Source: Candidatus Aenigmatarchaeota archaeon (GTDB lineage Archaea > Aenigmatarchaeota > Aenigmatarchaeia > PWEA01 > B50-G16). From it: a stretch of DNA of 7,664 nucleotides. The stretch covers positions 1 through 7,664 of the forward strand of contig QMZU01000032.1 in assembly GCA_003663345.1 (NCBI GenBank), given 5' to 3'. The translations under genes and the position numbers were made by a program. How positions within the stretch are numbered: position 1 is the first letter of the stretch; each line of letters opens with the position of its first letter. Positions 1 through 5,251 of this stretch are shown piece after piece. The notes beneath the pieces were generated by a model. That model had not been told where the DNA came from. It did not search any database and saw only the letters and a list, made by a program, of their open reading frames with translations.

Positions 1-61
1 CCTGTAAATGAATGTATCAGAACACACAATCTGTTATCATCCATATAACCACTTCAGAATC

Positions 62-69
62 TATTTAAA
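62..69 (+). promoter_or_regulatory. TATA box of the surface protein gene
   Basis: The sequence TATTTAAA lies with its centre about 35 bases before the ATG at 101. Archaeal transcription usually starts about 26 bases after the box centre, which would be near 92. That leaves a leader of about 9 bases carrying a GGTG ribosome binding site at 92-95. The rest of bases 1-94 shows no gene that I can support. Confidence 0.6.
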
Positions 70-100
70 CGGTCATTAATAAAAGTATAGTGGTGTGAGT

Positions 101-733
101 ATGAAAAGGTATTTTTACGTGCTCCTTATCTTTGGGCTTCTAATAACTTCAACTGTGGCCTTGGCAAAGGTGAGCGAAACCGCCTTTGTGTGGGTTCTGG
201 GCGGAACCAAAACCACAAAAGAGGTAGTGGTATGGGTACAGGGTGTTCTTGGAATCGGTATAGAAACTCCAGGACTTCAGGCAAACACCATATACCTCAA
301 TAAAGGGGAATGGGGAGGAACCTGGATAAAGATAATAAACAAGGGAAATATAAGAGATAAAATCAGGCTTGAAGCAAAACTCCAGCCACCGAGTGCTGAA
401 GGATGGTTGAAATATGAGTTCAGGTGTACAGGAACAGCTGGTGAGTGTAAAGGAAACATCGTTGATAACATAGAGATGAGACCGGATATAAGGTCAACAG
501 AAGTATATCTCAGAACCATTGCTTACAGGAGTGATCTGGGCAATCCGCAGATACAGATGGTCGGTTACTCTCTTACAAATTATACTTATCAGAATATGAC
601 AACTCTAGATATCCATATAAACTCGCCAAACATTCTCTTCAACCCGGCTGAAGCACCCGGTCTGATGGACTTCATGCTACCGATTCTCTTTCTGACAGCG
701 CTCCTAATTTACCCATCTTTGAAGGATCAGTAA
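101..733 (+). CDS. Secreted, membrane-anchored surface protein of unknown function
   Basis: I do not recognise the family. Counting from the ATG at 101 (210 residues), residues 1-22 form a signal peptide: MKR, then a long hydrophobic stretch, then small residues around VALA. The bulk looks like a beta-rich extracellular domain, with alternating hydrophobic residues and a stretch (roughly residues 66-95, including IINKGNIRDKI) that resembles the NxG-type strands of Ig-like or NEW3-like domains. That comparison is inference. Two cysteines at 109 and 116 could form a local disulfide, and NYT and NMT near 160-167 are possible N-glycosylation sites. A hydrophobic segment at about 188-204 followed by SLKDQ would anchor the C-terminus in the membrane with a tiny cytoplasmic tail. 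An in-frame GTG at 95 exists, but GGTG at 92-95 with 5-base spacing favours ATG 101. The end overlaps rnhB by 7 bases, tail to tail. Confidence 0.7.
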   Translation: MKRYFYVLLIFGLLITSTVALAKVSETAFVWVLGGTKTTKEVVVWVQGVLGIGIETPGLQANTIYLNKGEWGGTWIKIINKGNIRDKIRLEAKLQPPSAEGWLKYEFRCTGTAGECKGNIVDNIEMRPDIRSTEVYLRTIAYRSDLGNPQIQMVGYSLTNYTYQNMTTLDIHINSPNILFNPAEAPGLMDFMLPILFLTALLIYPSLKDQ

Positions 734-1380
734 TCCGATATTTTTCTCTGTTTTTTCTCACCATTCAATCTTTTCGCGGTAATCCAGCTCTTTCTCACAA
801 AGTCCGGGAATTCTCCATCTCTCGTGAGTATTTTCCTCAGAAATTCCATCGTTCTCTCATCAGAAGGATAACCAACACCTATCTTTTCTCCAAGTTCCTT
901 CTCCAGAGCTTCTATTGACCTGTCCCTCACAACCTTTGCCAGAATCGAGGCAGCGGAGACCACAGGATATTTTCTATCCGCCTTGTTCTCAGCTATGACC
1001 TCCACATCGCACTTCAGTTTCGATTCTATCTCCCTCCTTATCTTTTCGGTGTTTGCCTCGGGTGAGTCAACGATTGCCCGGTCCGGTTTCAGTGTGTTTA
1101 TTATCTCAGCAAAGTGCTCCACTTCCAATCGGTTCAATCTGTTCCTCTCTCTGGCTTTATCCACTTTTCCGGGAGGTATCTGGAGGATTATAAAATCTGA
1201 GGAGATTTCCTTTATCAAATTATACAGCTCCTCTCTTCGTTTTTTGCTCAAAAGCTTACTATCTTTAACCCTTATTCTTCTCAACTCTCCAAAATCCCCA
1301 TCATCAACCATGACCCCTGCTATGACTAACGGACCTATCACTGCACCACGACCGCTCTCATCTATTCCGAGAACCTTCAT
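727..1380 (-). CDS. rnhB: Ribonuclease HII
   Basis: This enzyme cuts the RNA strand of RNA/DNA hybrids, removing primers and single misincorporated ribonucleotides in the cytoplasm. The 217-residue product begins MKVLGIDESGRG, the family's first active-site motif with Asp7 and Glu8. Asp105 (in AIVDSPEAN) and Asp135 (in NKADRKYPVVSAASILAKV) complete the D-E-D-D metal-binding set, and GYPSD at 170-174 is the further conserved block of archaeal RNase HII. Length is normal for archaeal members. The start is supported by a GGTGA ribosome binding site 4 bases upstream and a TATA box at the right distance. It is divergent from the gene at 1488 and overlaps the surface protein gene by 7 bases at its 3' end. 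All catalytic residues are present, so it should be active. Confidence 0.96.
   Translation of the reverse strand: MKVLGIDESGRGAVIGPLVIAGVMVDDGDFGELRRIRVKDSKLLSKKRREELYNLIKEISSDFIILQIPPGKVDKARERNRLNRLEVEHFAEIINTLKPDRAIVDSPEANTEKIRREIESKLKCDVEVIAENKADRKYPVVSAASILAKVVRDRSIEALEKELGEKIGVGYPSDERTMEFLRKILTRDGEFPDFVRKSWITAKRLNGEKKQRKISDY
741..757 (+). terminator. Poly-T transcription terminator after the surface protein gene
   Basis: Two T-runs, TTTTT and TTTTTT, lie 8-24 bases after the stop codon at 733. Archaeal RNA polymerase terminates at such T-tracts without needing a hairpin. The site lies inside the 3' end of the opposing rnhB gene, so it would stop transcripts running into it. Confidence 0.45.
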
Positions 1381-1384
1381 AGGC

Positions 1385-1389
1385 TCACC
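1385..1389 (-). promoter_or_regulatory. Ribosome binding site of rnhB
   Basis: On the minus strand this reads GGTGA, complementary to the archaeal 16S rRNA 3' end, with 4 bases (GCCT) before the ATG at 1380. It fixes the start codon. Confidence 0.7.
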
Positions 1390-1412
1390 ATTTCTTTTTT
1401 CATCCTTTAAGG

Positions 1413-1419
1413 TTTAAAT
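1413..1419 (-). promoter_or_regulatory. TATA box of rnhB
   Basis: ATTTAAA on the minus strand, with its centre 36 bases before the ATG. The predicted transcript would begin near 1390, immediately before the GGTGA site, giving a leader of about 10 bases. Confidence 0.6.
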
Positions 1420-1441
1420 CTGATGCCCAGTAACCGAAATC

Positions 1442-1449
1442 TTTATATA
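1442..1449 (+). promoter_or_regulatory. TATA box of the 145-residue protein gene
   Basis: TTTATATA, a near-ideal archaeal TATA box, lies back to back with the rnhB box. Transcription is expected to start near 1471, leaving a leader of about 17 bases that contains GTGATG at 1478-1483, a plausible ribosome binding site 4 bases before the ATG at 1488. Confidence 0.65.
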
Positions 1450-1487
1450 GGAGAATCAATATTATTACTATTAGTTAGTGATGAATA

Positions 1488-1925
1488 ATGGGGGTGTTGG
1501 TTGTGTTTAACGTTAATCTGGATGGAAAGATGGTCGATATAGGAGAGGTTGTGATGGAATTTCTTGAAGGAATGAAGGATATGGGCGCAAGTTACACAAA
1601 ACAGTATGAAAAAGAGCGTGGTACTGCATACGTTCTTCGCGGTCCCGACGGTGAGAGAGGAGAGGTGTGGTATCAGATAACAGGATGGGGTGCTGAGATA
1701 ACGTATAAGATACCATGGCTCGGAATATATGATAAGGTTACCTACAGAAAGAACGGGGAGATAAACACAAGCAGGGACATGACATACTCTGCTTTTTTAA
1801 GGGATGAGAAGTACGGTTCAGAGATAGACCCGATTGATACCAAGGATGCTCTTGGAGCAATGCTCAGAAATAAAGGGATGGAATGGGACGAGATAAATAG
1901 GATAATCAGAGAAGTTCTGTATTAA
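1488..1925 (+). CDS. Hypothetical soluble protein, 145 residues
   Basis: I do not recognise this protein. It has no signal peptide or membrane segment and is rich in charged and aromatic residues. The middle, roughly residues 35-95, alternates hydrophobic and polar residues as in an antiparallel beta-sheet (for example GEVWYQITGWGAEITYKI). Both ends look helical: residues 17-32 (GEVVMEFLEGMKDMGA) and the tail after DPIDTKDALGAML. A small alpha/beta domain is the best description. The ATG at 1488 is favoured by GTGAT just upstream. A GTG at 1503 preceded by GGGGTG is a possible alternative that would remove five residues. Its stop TAA shares the palindrome TTAA with the stop of the opposing antiporter gene. 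Confidence 0.7.
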   Translation: MGVLVVFNVNLDGKMVDIGEVVMEFLEGMKDMGASYTKQYEKERGTAYVLRGPDGERGEVWYQITGWGAEITYKIPWLGIYDKVTYRKNGEINTSRDMTYSAFLRDEKYGSEIDPIDTKDALGAMLRNKGMEWDEINRIIREVLY

Positions 1926-3079
1926 TCCTTTATCACCCACCTTATCAGGAGATGTGAGAACAGGAAGGGTATCACGAACATGGGAATGATGCTTGATGCC
2001 ACGATAACCGAGTAGAGGTCTGAACCTATCTTCCCGCTGTCGAGGAGCATCCTTATCACGATTATGCTCGTGCTGAACCTGACTGAGAGCCCCAGACCCA
2101 TGAGAATTGATTTCTTCTTCTTGAACCTCTTGACCGATATTATGTAACTGCCCAGTATCTTCGCACCTATTGAAACCAGTACAACCAAAAGTATGAGAAG
2201 CGGATAGGTGAAAAGGTATCCCATATCCATATCCACACCGACCCAGAGGAAGAAGACCGGAGCGAAGAATCCGTAACACATCGTCTTTATCTCAGATTCA
2301 ATGAGAGTAAGTCTCTCCTTTGGCACGAATGTTCTGAGGGCTATCCCTGAGAGTAGTGCGGCAAGAGGTGCGGCATCACCATACTCACCTATGCCGATGT
2401 AAAGGAGCAGAACGAATAAAACGAAGAGGAAGAGCATCTCGATGTTGGGAAAGTTGAACCTTCTCCCTTCCTTCTTCAGTTTTATCATTCCCGCGGAGAG
2501 GAGGAATATCACGAGGAGTGAGAAGAGCATTGTGGGAAGATTGACACCTGCGCCTGACCCGGAGCCTATCAGCACTATGGCGAGTATTATAACGAACACC
2601 TCTATAATATCATCCAGTGTCCCGATTCCGATGATGGTCTGCCCGAAGCTCGTCCTGGTTATTCCAAACTCATCCAGTATGGGGATGAGAATCGCCTCAC
2701 CTATGGTGGCAAAGGAGAGGGCCACTAATATAGATATAATCCAGTCATAACCGAAGAGGAACCGAACCAGAATGCTTCCAAAGAGCGCCTCCAGAAGGAT
2801 GATGAAAAAGGTTGCCTTGAAGATGAACCTGCTGTTTCTTCTCATCTTCTTAATGTCCATCTCGAAACCGATTATGAAGAGAAGGAGGTACATGCCCAGC
2901 TGTGCCAGGAAGGAGAAGGTTGGAGAATCGGTTACGGTCTGGAATGGATTCTGGATAGCCAGGACCGCGCCCAGAAGAAGGGCTGAGAAGAGCCACGGAA
3001 CCCTTGCCCTTTCCAAGAACCTCCCAAAGATAAACGTGAGAAGGAAGATGAGTGAGAGAAAGAGAAATATGTTGACCAT
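1922..3079 (-). CDS. CPA2/Kef-type cation/proton antiporter (membrane domain only)
   Basis: This is an integral membrane exchanger that moves Na+ or K+ against H+ and so controls internal pH and ion balance. Ion specificity cannot be read from the sequence. The 385-residue product is almost entirely hydrophobic, with about 12 membrane segments. Family hallmarks are GFEMDIKKM after the third segment, the paired aspartates in GTLDDIIEVF (residues 156-157 from this start) in the ion-binding helix, PVFFLWVGVDMD, and MGLGLSVRFS near the end. It stops right after the last helix (RWVIKD), so it lacks the cytoplasmic RCK/TrkA-N domain of full Kef proteins. I chose ATG 3079 because a TTG 24 bases upstream lies inside the TATA box. 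From 3079 the mRNA would be leaderless or nearly so. The gene overlaps the 1488 gene by 4 bases tail to tail. Confidence 0.9.
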   Translation of the reverse strand: MVNIFLFLSLIFLLTFIFGRFLERARVPWLFSALLLGAVLAIQNPFQTVTDSPTFSFLAQLGMYLLLFIIGFEMDIKKMRRNSRFIFKATFFIILLEALFGSILVRFLFGYDWIISILVALSFATIGEAILIPILDEFGITRTSFGQTIIGIGTLDDIIEVFVIILAIVLIGSGSGAGVNLPTMLFSLLVIFLLSAGMIKLKKEGRRFNFPNIEMLFLFVLFVLLLYIGIGEYGDAAPLAALLSGIALRTFVPKERLTLIESEIKTMCYGFFAPVFFLWVGVDMDMGYLFTYPLLILLVVLVSIGAKILGSYIISVKRFKKKKSILMGLGLSVRFSTSIIVIRMLLDSGKIGSDLYSVIVASSIIPMFVIPFLFSHLLIRWVIKD

Positions 3080-3103
3080 GTATAATTTTTCGGAGAAGTC
3101 CAA

Positions 3104-3110
3104 TTTAAAT
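3104..3110 (-). promoter_or_regulatory. TATA box of the antiporter gene
   Basis: ATTTAAA within ATATATTTAAATTG on the minus strand, centre 28 bases before ATG 3079. This spacing predicts transcription starting at or within two bases of the start codon, that is, a leaderless mRNA. Confidence 0.6.
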
Positions 3111-3137
3111 ATATTGAGATTCTCCCTTCGAAAAAAG

Positions 3138-3145
3138 TTTAAATA
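3138..3145 (+). promoter_or_regulatory. TATA box of the initiator tRNA gene
   Basis: TTTAAATA preceded by a purine-rich AAAAAAG stretch typical of a BRE. The expected start near 3167 gives a tRNA 5' leader of about 10 bases, which RNase P would remove. It stands back to back with the antiporter promoter, so the space between the two genes is essentially two promoters. Confidence 0.65.
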
Positions 3146-3198
3146 CGTGAACCCTTAATCATTTACAGATTCTGATAGCGGGGTAGAGCAGCCTGGAG

Positions 3199-3220
3199 AG
3201 CGGTTTGAAGCCGCAGAGAA
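3199..3220 (+). other. Probable D-loop intron of the initiator tRNA (about 22 bases)
   Basis: The D-loop is about 20 bases too long. Within it, bases 3200-3205 pair with 3209-3214 (GCGGTT with AGCCGC, one G:U pair) around a 3-base loop. Placing splice sites after 3198 and 3220 gives 3-base bulges AGA and AAT, an outer helix AGC/GCT (3190-3192 with 3222-3224), and a central helix with only two of four pairs. The spliced D-loop would be AGCCTGGAGT with the usual GG. Exact ends are uncertain by one or two bases, and a stably extended D-loop is the alternative. Confidence 0.55.
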
Positions 3221-3237
3221 TGCTCGGTGGGCTCATA

Positions 3238-3251
3238 ACTCTTTGTTGGAA
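3238..3251 (+). other. Canonical-position (37/38) intron of the initiator tRNA, 14 bases
   Basis: The anticodon loop CTCATAA is interrupted before its closing stem strand CCCAC. Removing 14 bases restores a 7-base loop and a perfect 5-pair stem. The splice motif has the expected geometry, with bulges TAA (3236-3238) and AAA (3250-3252), and a central helix of CTCA (3232-3235) with TTGG (3246-3249) in which three of four positions can pair. The intron is too short for a long inner helix, so this is a relaxed version of the bulge-helix-bulge motif. Confidence 0.85.
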
Positions 3252-3274
3252 ACCCACAGGTCGGATGGTTCAAA

Positions 3275-3302
3275 ACCTTTCGCCTCTGGTGAAAGGGGAA
3301 GC
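3275..3302 (+). other. T-loop (59/60) intron of the initiator tRNA, 28 bases
   Basis: Bases 3276-3284 pair with 3288-3296 in a 9-pair hairpin with a TCT loop (one G:U). Next to it are a 3-base bulge AAA (3273-3275), a central helix TTCA/GGAA (3269-3272 with 3297-3300, three of four pairs), a 3-base bulge GCT (3301-3303), and the T stem as outer helix. Cutting after the second base of each bulge joins TTCAAA to T and yields the canonical T-loop TTCAAAT. Geometry and product both match archaeal splicing endonuclease rules. Confidence 0.85.
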
Positions 3303-3319
3303 TCCTCCCCCCGCTACCA

Positions 3320-3328
3320 TTTTTATTT
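3320..3328 (+). promoter_or_regulatory. TATA box of the SPOUT gene, possibly also the tRNA terminator
   Basis: TTTTTATTT starts on the base after the tRNA CCA. Its centre is 25 bases before ATG 3349, the distance expected of a TATA box for a leaderless mRNA. The same T-run could also end the tRNA transcript. The two roles are not exclusive and cannot be separated by reading. Confidence 0.5.
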
Positions 3329-3348
3329 CTGCTATCCAAATTCTAATC

Positions 3349-4113
3349 ATGCCCGCTGTGATGATACCTTCCACCTTTTCGGCTGAGGAGAGAAGCCAAT
3401 TGCTCCGGACCTACAAGATAGGTGAGCTGGCGCGCGCCTTCACCATATTCGGTGTTGATAGGGTTGTGATATACTTCGATAAGGATGAGAAGGTCGATTC
3501 CAGAAAACTCGGTGATTACATAAAACTGGTTCTGGAGTATGCCAACACACCGCAGTATCTGAGAAAGAGATTATACCCTCTTGAGAAAGAGATGAGATAT
3601 TTCGGTGTGATTCCGGCTCTCAGAGCCCCGCACCATCCGCTCAAGCATGAAAAAGTTCGCTACAGACAGGGACTGGTTCTGGAGGATGGAAGTGTGGATG
3701 TGGGTCTGGACAGACCGGTGAGGGTTGGAGGAAAGGTTCGGGAGGGGGAAGTTGTCAACGTAGATATGGAGAGGCTGGAAGTGGTTGAAAAACCGAGCAA
3801 TGGTTACTGGGGGTATGAGGTTGAATGGAACGGGAAAGGTCTGGAGGAGGAAGTGAAGAGGTTGAGGAAGAGATACGTGATTGTGGGAACCTCAAGACTG
3901 GGGGAGGATGTCAGGAAAGTGAAGAACAGAATCAGGAACGAGAATAAGGATTACCTTCTAGTGTTCGGTTCACCGTTCCGTGGTCTTGGGGAGATGGTTA
4001 AAGAAAATATATTTGATTACATGGTGAATTTCGTACCGGACCAGAACGTGAAGACCGTAAGAGTCGAGGAAGCGATATTTATATCACTTGGAATAATGAA
4101 TGTGATTTTATGA
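3349..4113 (+). CDS. SPOUT-class RNA methyltransferase (COG2106 / SPOUT1-C9orf114 family)
   Basis: This family comprises SAM-dependent RNA methyltransferases with a trefoil knot. The archaeal target is not established as far as I know. From ATG 3349 the product has 254 residues, normal for the family. It starts MPAVMIPSTF, then RTYKIGELARAFTIFGVDRVVIY (20-42), the first half of the knot fold. An inserted OB-like beta domain spans about 90-165 (from PALRAPHHPL through VVNVDMERLEVV). The C-terminal knot follows, with YVIVGTSRLG (176-185), LLVFGSPFRGLGEM (203-216) and NFVPDQNVKTVRVEEAIFISLG (227-248), which forms the cofactor pocket. The frame stays open back to 3205, but that stretch lies over the tRNA and cannot be coding. 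The gene overlaps the AMMECR1 gene by ATGA, so the two are co-transcribed. Confidence 0.93.
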   Translation: MPAVMIPSTFSAEERSQLLRTYKIGELARAFTIFGVDRVVIYFDKDEKVDSRKLGDYIKLVLEYANTPQYLRKRLYPLEKEMRYFGVIPALRAPHHPLKHEKVRYRQGLVLEDGSVDVGLDRPVRVGGKVREGEVVNVDMERLEVVEKPSNGYWGYEVEWNGKGLEEEVKRLRKRYVIVGTSRLGEDVRKVKNRIRNENKDYLLVFGSPFRGLGEMVKENIFDYMVNFVPDQNVKTVRVEEAIFISLGIMNVIL

Positions 4114-4661
4114 GGGAAGAAACGAAGAAGTGGATTCTTAATTACGTGAGGGATGTTATTGAGAAGTACACGAATTTCAGGAAGGTTGAGATTCCGGAAG
4201 AATATCCGGAAGAACTGAATGAGAAGAGAGGTGTGTTCGTTACACTGAAGAAGAATGGTATGTTGAGAGGATGTATGGGCATACCCTATCCTGTTTATCC
4301 TCTGATAAGGGCCCTGACCGAATCGGCAAAATCCGCGACAGAAGATCCCAGATTTCCCATACTCGGACCGGATGAACTGGAGGATGTGGAGATAGAGGTA
4401 ACGGTTCTGACAAAACCGGAACTGATAGAGGTTAAGAATCCTGAGGAATATCCTGAAAAGATAGAAATAGGAAAGGATGGTCTGATCATAGAGGCGGGGT
4501 ATTATTCAGGGTTGCTCTTACCGCAGGTGCCGGTTGAGCAGGGTTGGGGTCCGGAGGAGTTCCTCTCCCACCTCTGTCTGAAGGCAGGGCTTGACAGGGA
4601 CTTCTGGAGAAAGAGGCGCTGCAGAATATACAAGTTTCAGGGAGAGATAATAAGCGAGTAG
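4110..4661 (+). CDS. AMMECR1-domain protein
   Basis: The protein has 183 residues and contains the AMMECR1 fold known from archaeal crystal structures. Its hallmarks are LRGCMG (52-57), DPRFP (79-83) and the segment GLLLPQVPVEQGWGPEEFL (134-152), with a conserved Cys at 55. In many prokaryotes this domain occurs with a MEMO-like protein and a radical SAM protein; neither is present here. Its biochemical role is unsettled, and I do not assign one. Translation is probably coupled to the SPOUT gene, since the ATG overlaps its TGA, and GTGAT (4102-4106) provides a ribosome binding site 3 bases upstream. The pairing with an RNA methyltransferase hints at a nucleic-acid or translation-related role, which is inference only. 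The stop codon is one base from the end of the opposing gene. Confidence 0.95.
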   Translation: MREETKKWILNYVRDVIEKYTNFRKVEIPEEYPEELNEKRGVFVTLKKNGMLRGCMGIPYPVYPLIRALTESAKSATEDPRFPILGPDELEDVEIEVTVLTKPELIEVKNPEEYPEKIEIGKDGLIIEAGYYSGLLLPQVPVEQGWGPEEFLSHLCLKAGLDRDFWRKRRCRIYKFQGEIISE

Positions 4662-4662
4662 T

Positions 4663-5145
4663 TCACATCCAGATGTTTCCTTCTTCCGTCAGTATATTTA
4701 TCGGTGTTATACCGAGCCTTGCGATTTCTATCTCATTACCCAGGTCTCGGACATAGAAATGAATTCTTGAAATGTTCTTGAGAACGAATAACTCCGTGTC
4801 CTTCATGTCCACACTCCCATCAGGCTTCATGCCAAGATAATACAACGTGCCTCCGAGAGCATCCTGAGGTATTCTGCCGAAGAGATATTCTTTCCCTTTG
4901 GTTAGAGGAGATACCAGGTCCCCTGAGATCATCTTGTCCTCGGTGAACTCCGCAAGGGTTCTACCGCTTTTGCTCCTGACACTTAAAACTTCTTTCCTAA
5001 TCCTCACAGTCTTCCAGTCATCGCTGTATTTTTTCACGTAATCAAGAGGGACATCAAATTCTATCCTCTTGCTTTCGAGTAGATAGTTCAGCTTCTCTTT
5101 GAGTTCATCGAACCTGTCGAAACCGAGTTCCATCTCTATCCTCAT
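4663..5145 (-). CDS. Hypothetical protein, 160 residues
   Basis: I do not recognise the family. From ATG 5145 the product has 160 residues, is charged and soluble, and shows no signal peptide or membrane segment. The N-terminal third is mixed helix (FDELKEKLNYLLESKRIEF). The central part (WKTVRIRKEVLSVRSKSGRTLAEF) and the C-terminal part (ELFVLKNISRIHFYVRDLGNEIEIARLG) alternate hydrophobic and polar residues as beta-strands do, so an alpha/beta or beta-barrel domain is likely. There are no cysteines or obvious metal or nucleotide motifs. A GTG at 5154 is in frame, but the TATA box at 5168-5174 puts the transcript start at about 5145, so that ATG is preferred and the mRNA would be leaderless. 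If the transcript starts slightly earlier, GTGA just upstream could serve as ribosome binding site. The gene ends one base from AMMECR1, tail to tail. Confidence 0.7.
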   Translation of the reverse strand: MRIEMELGFDRFDELKEKLNYLLESKRIEFDVPLDYVKKYSDDWKTVRIRKEVLSVRSKSGRTLAEFTEDKMISGDLVSPLTKGKEYLFGRIPQDALGGTLYYLGMKPDGSVDMKDTELFVLKNISRIHFYVRDLGNEIEIARLGITPINILTEEGNIWM

Positions 5146-5167
5146 ATTTGTCACTTATTGGTGAACG

Positions 5168-5174
5168 TATAAAT
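5168..5174 (-). promoter_or_regulatory. TATA box of the 160-residue protein gene
   Basis: ATTTATA on the minus strand, centred 26 bases before ATG 5145, as expected for leaderless transcription. It shares the 106-base divergent region with the promoter of the 89-residue membrane protein. Confidence 0.6.
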
Positions 5175-5209
5175 CTTTAATCTTGAAAACGTCAAAGAAC
5201 GATACAACC

Positions 5210-5217
5210 TTTATATA
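5210..5217 (+). promoter_or_regulatory. TATA box of the small membrane protein gene
   Basis: TTTATATA, preceded by ACAACC. It matches the box at 1442-1449 base for base. Transcription is predicted near 5240, right at the GGTGA ribosome binding site. Confidence 0.65.
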
Positions 5218-5239
5218 TGAACGAATCACATTTTTTATC

Positions 5240-5244
5240 GGTGA
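5240..5244 (+). promoter_or_regulatory. Ribosome binding site of the small membrane protein
   Basis: GGTGA followed by 7 bases and then ATG 5252. This decides the start: an ATG at 5183 in the same frame lies upstream of the TATA box and would not be in the mRNA. Confidence 0.7.
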
Positions 5245-5251
5245 CCCTCAG

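Larger units (their letters stand above)
3177..3319 (+). tRNA. Initiator tRNA-Met (CAT) with three probable introns
   Basis: The acceptor arm AGCGGGG (3177-3183) pairs with CCCCGCT (3309-3315), followed by discriminator A and encoded CCA. An A1:U72 end pair and three G:C pairs at the bottom of the anticodon stem (GTGGG 3227-3231 with CCCAC 3253-3257) mark it as the initiator. The loop is CTCATAA with anticodon CAT. The D stem is GAGC (3186-3189) with GCTC (3222-3225). The T stem is GGA-T-GG (3263-3268) with CCTCC (3304-3308). To reach this fold, insertions in the D-loop, after the anticodon, and in the T-loop must be removed; what remains is 79 bases including CCA. One oddity remains, an unpaired T (3266) within the T stem. 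The tRNA starts every protein, so a functional gene is expected, though a decayed second copy cannot be excluded from this window. Confidence 0.9.

Noticed and set aside
983..1417. Plus-strand reading frame opposite rnhB
   Set aside because: It is a shadow of the RNase HII gene, which carries all the catalytic motifs on the other strand.
1481..1510. Nine-codon reading frame (ATG 1481 to TAA 1510) overlapping the start of the 145-residue gene
   Set aside because: It is a short out-of-frame run over the ribosome binding site with no sign of its own translation signal. Most likely chance.
3080..3103. TTG start at 3103 for the antiporter
   Set aside because: The codon abuts the TATA box at 3104-3110, so it would not be in the transcript.
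1818..3158. Other reading frames across the antiporter region
   Set aside because: They are antisense or shifted shadows of the antiporter gene, with odd compositions (basic, Ser-rich or Gly/His-rich) and no start signals.
3177..3319. Elongator tRNA-Met or tRNA-Ile2 (CAT anticodon)
   Set aside because: The A1:U72 end pair and the three G:C pairs below the anticodon loop are initiator features.
3205..3348. Long N-terminal extension of the SPOUT reading frame
   Set aside because: This stretch lies on the tRNA gene and its introns and has no similarity to the family's N-terminus. The family start corresponds to MPAVMIPS at 3349.
5183..5251. ATG start at 5183 for the small membrane protein
   Set aside because: It lies upstream of the TATA box at 5210 and has no ribosome binding site, whereas ATG 5252 has GGTGA.
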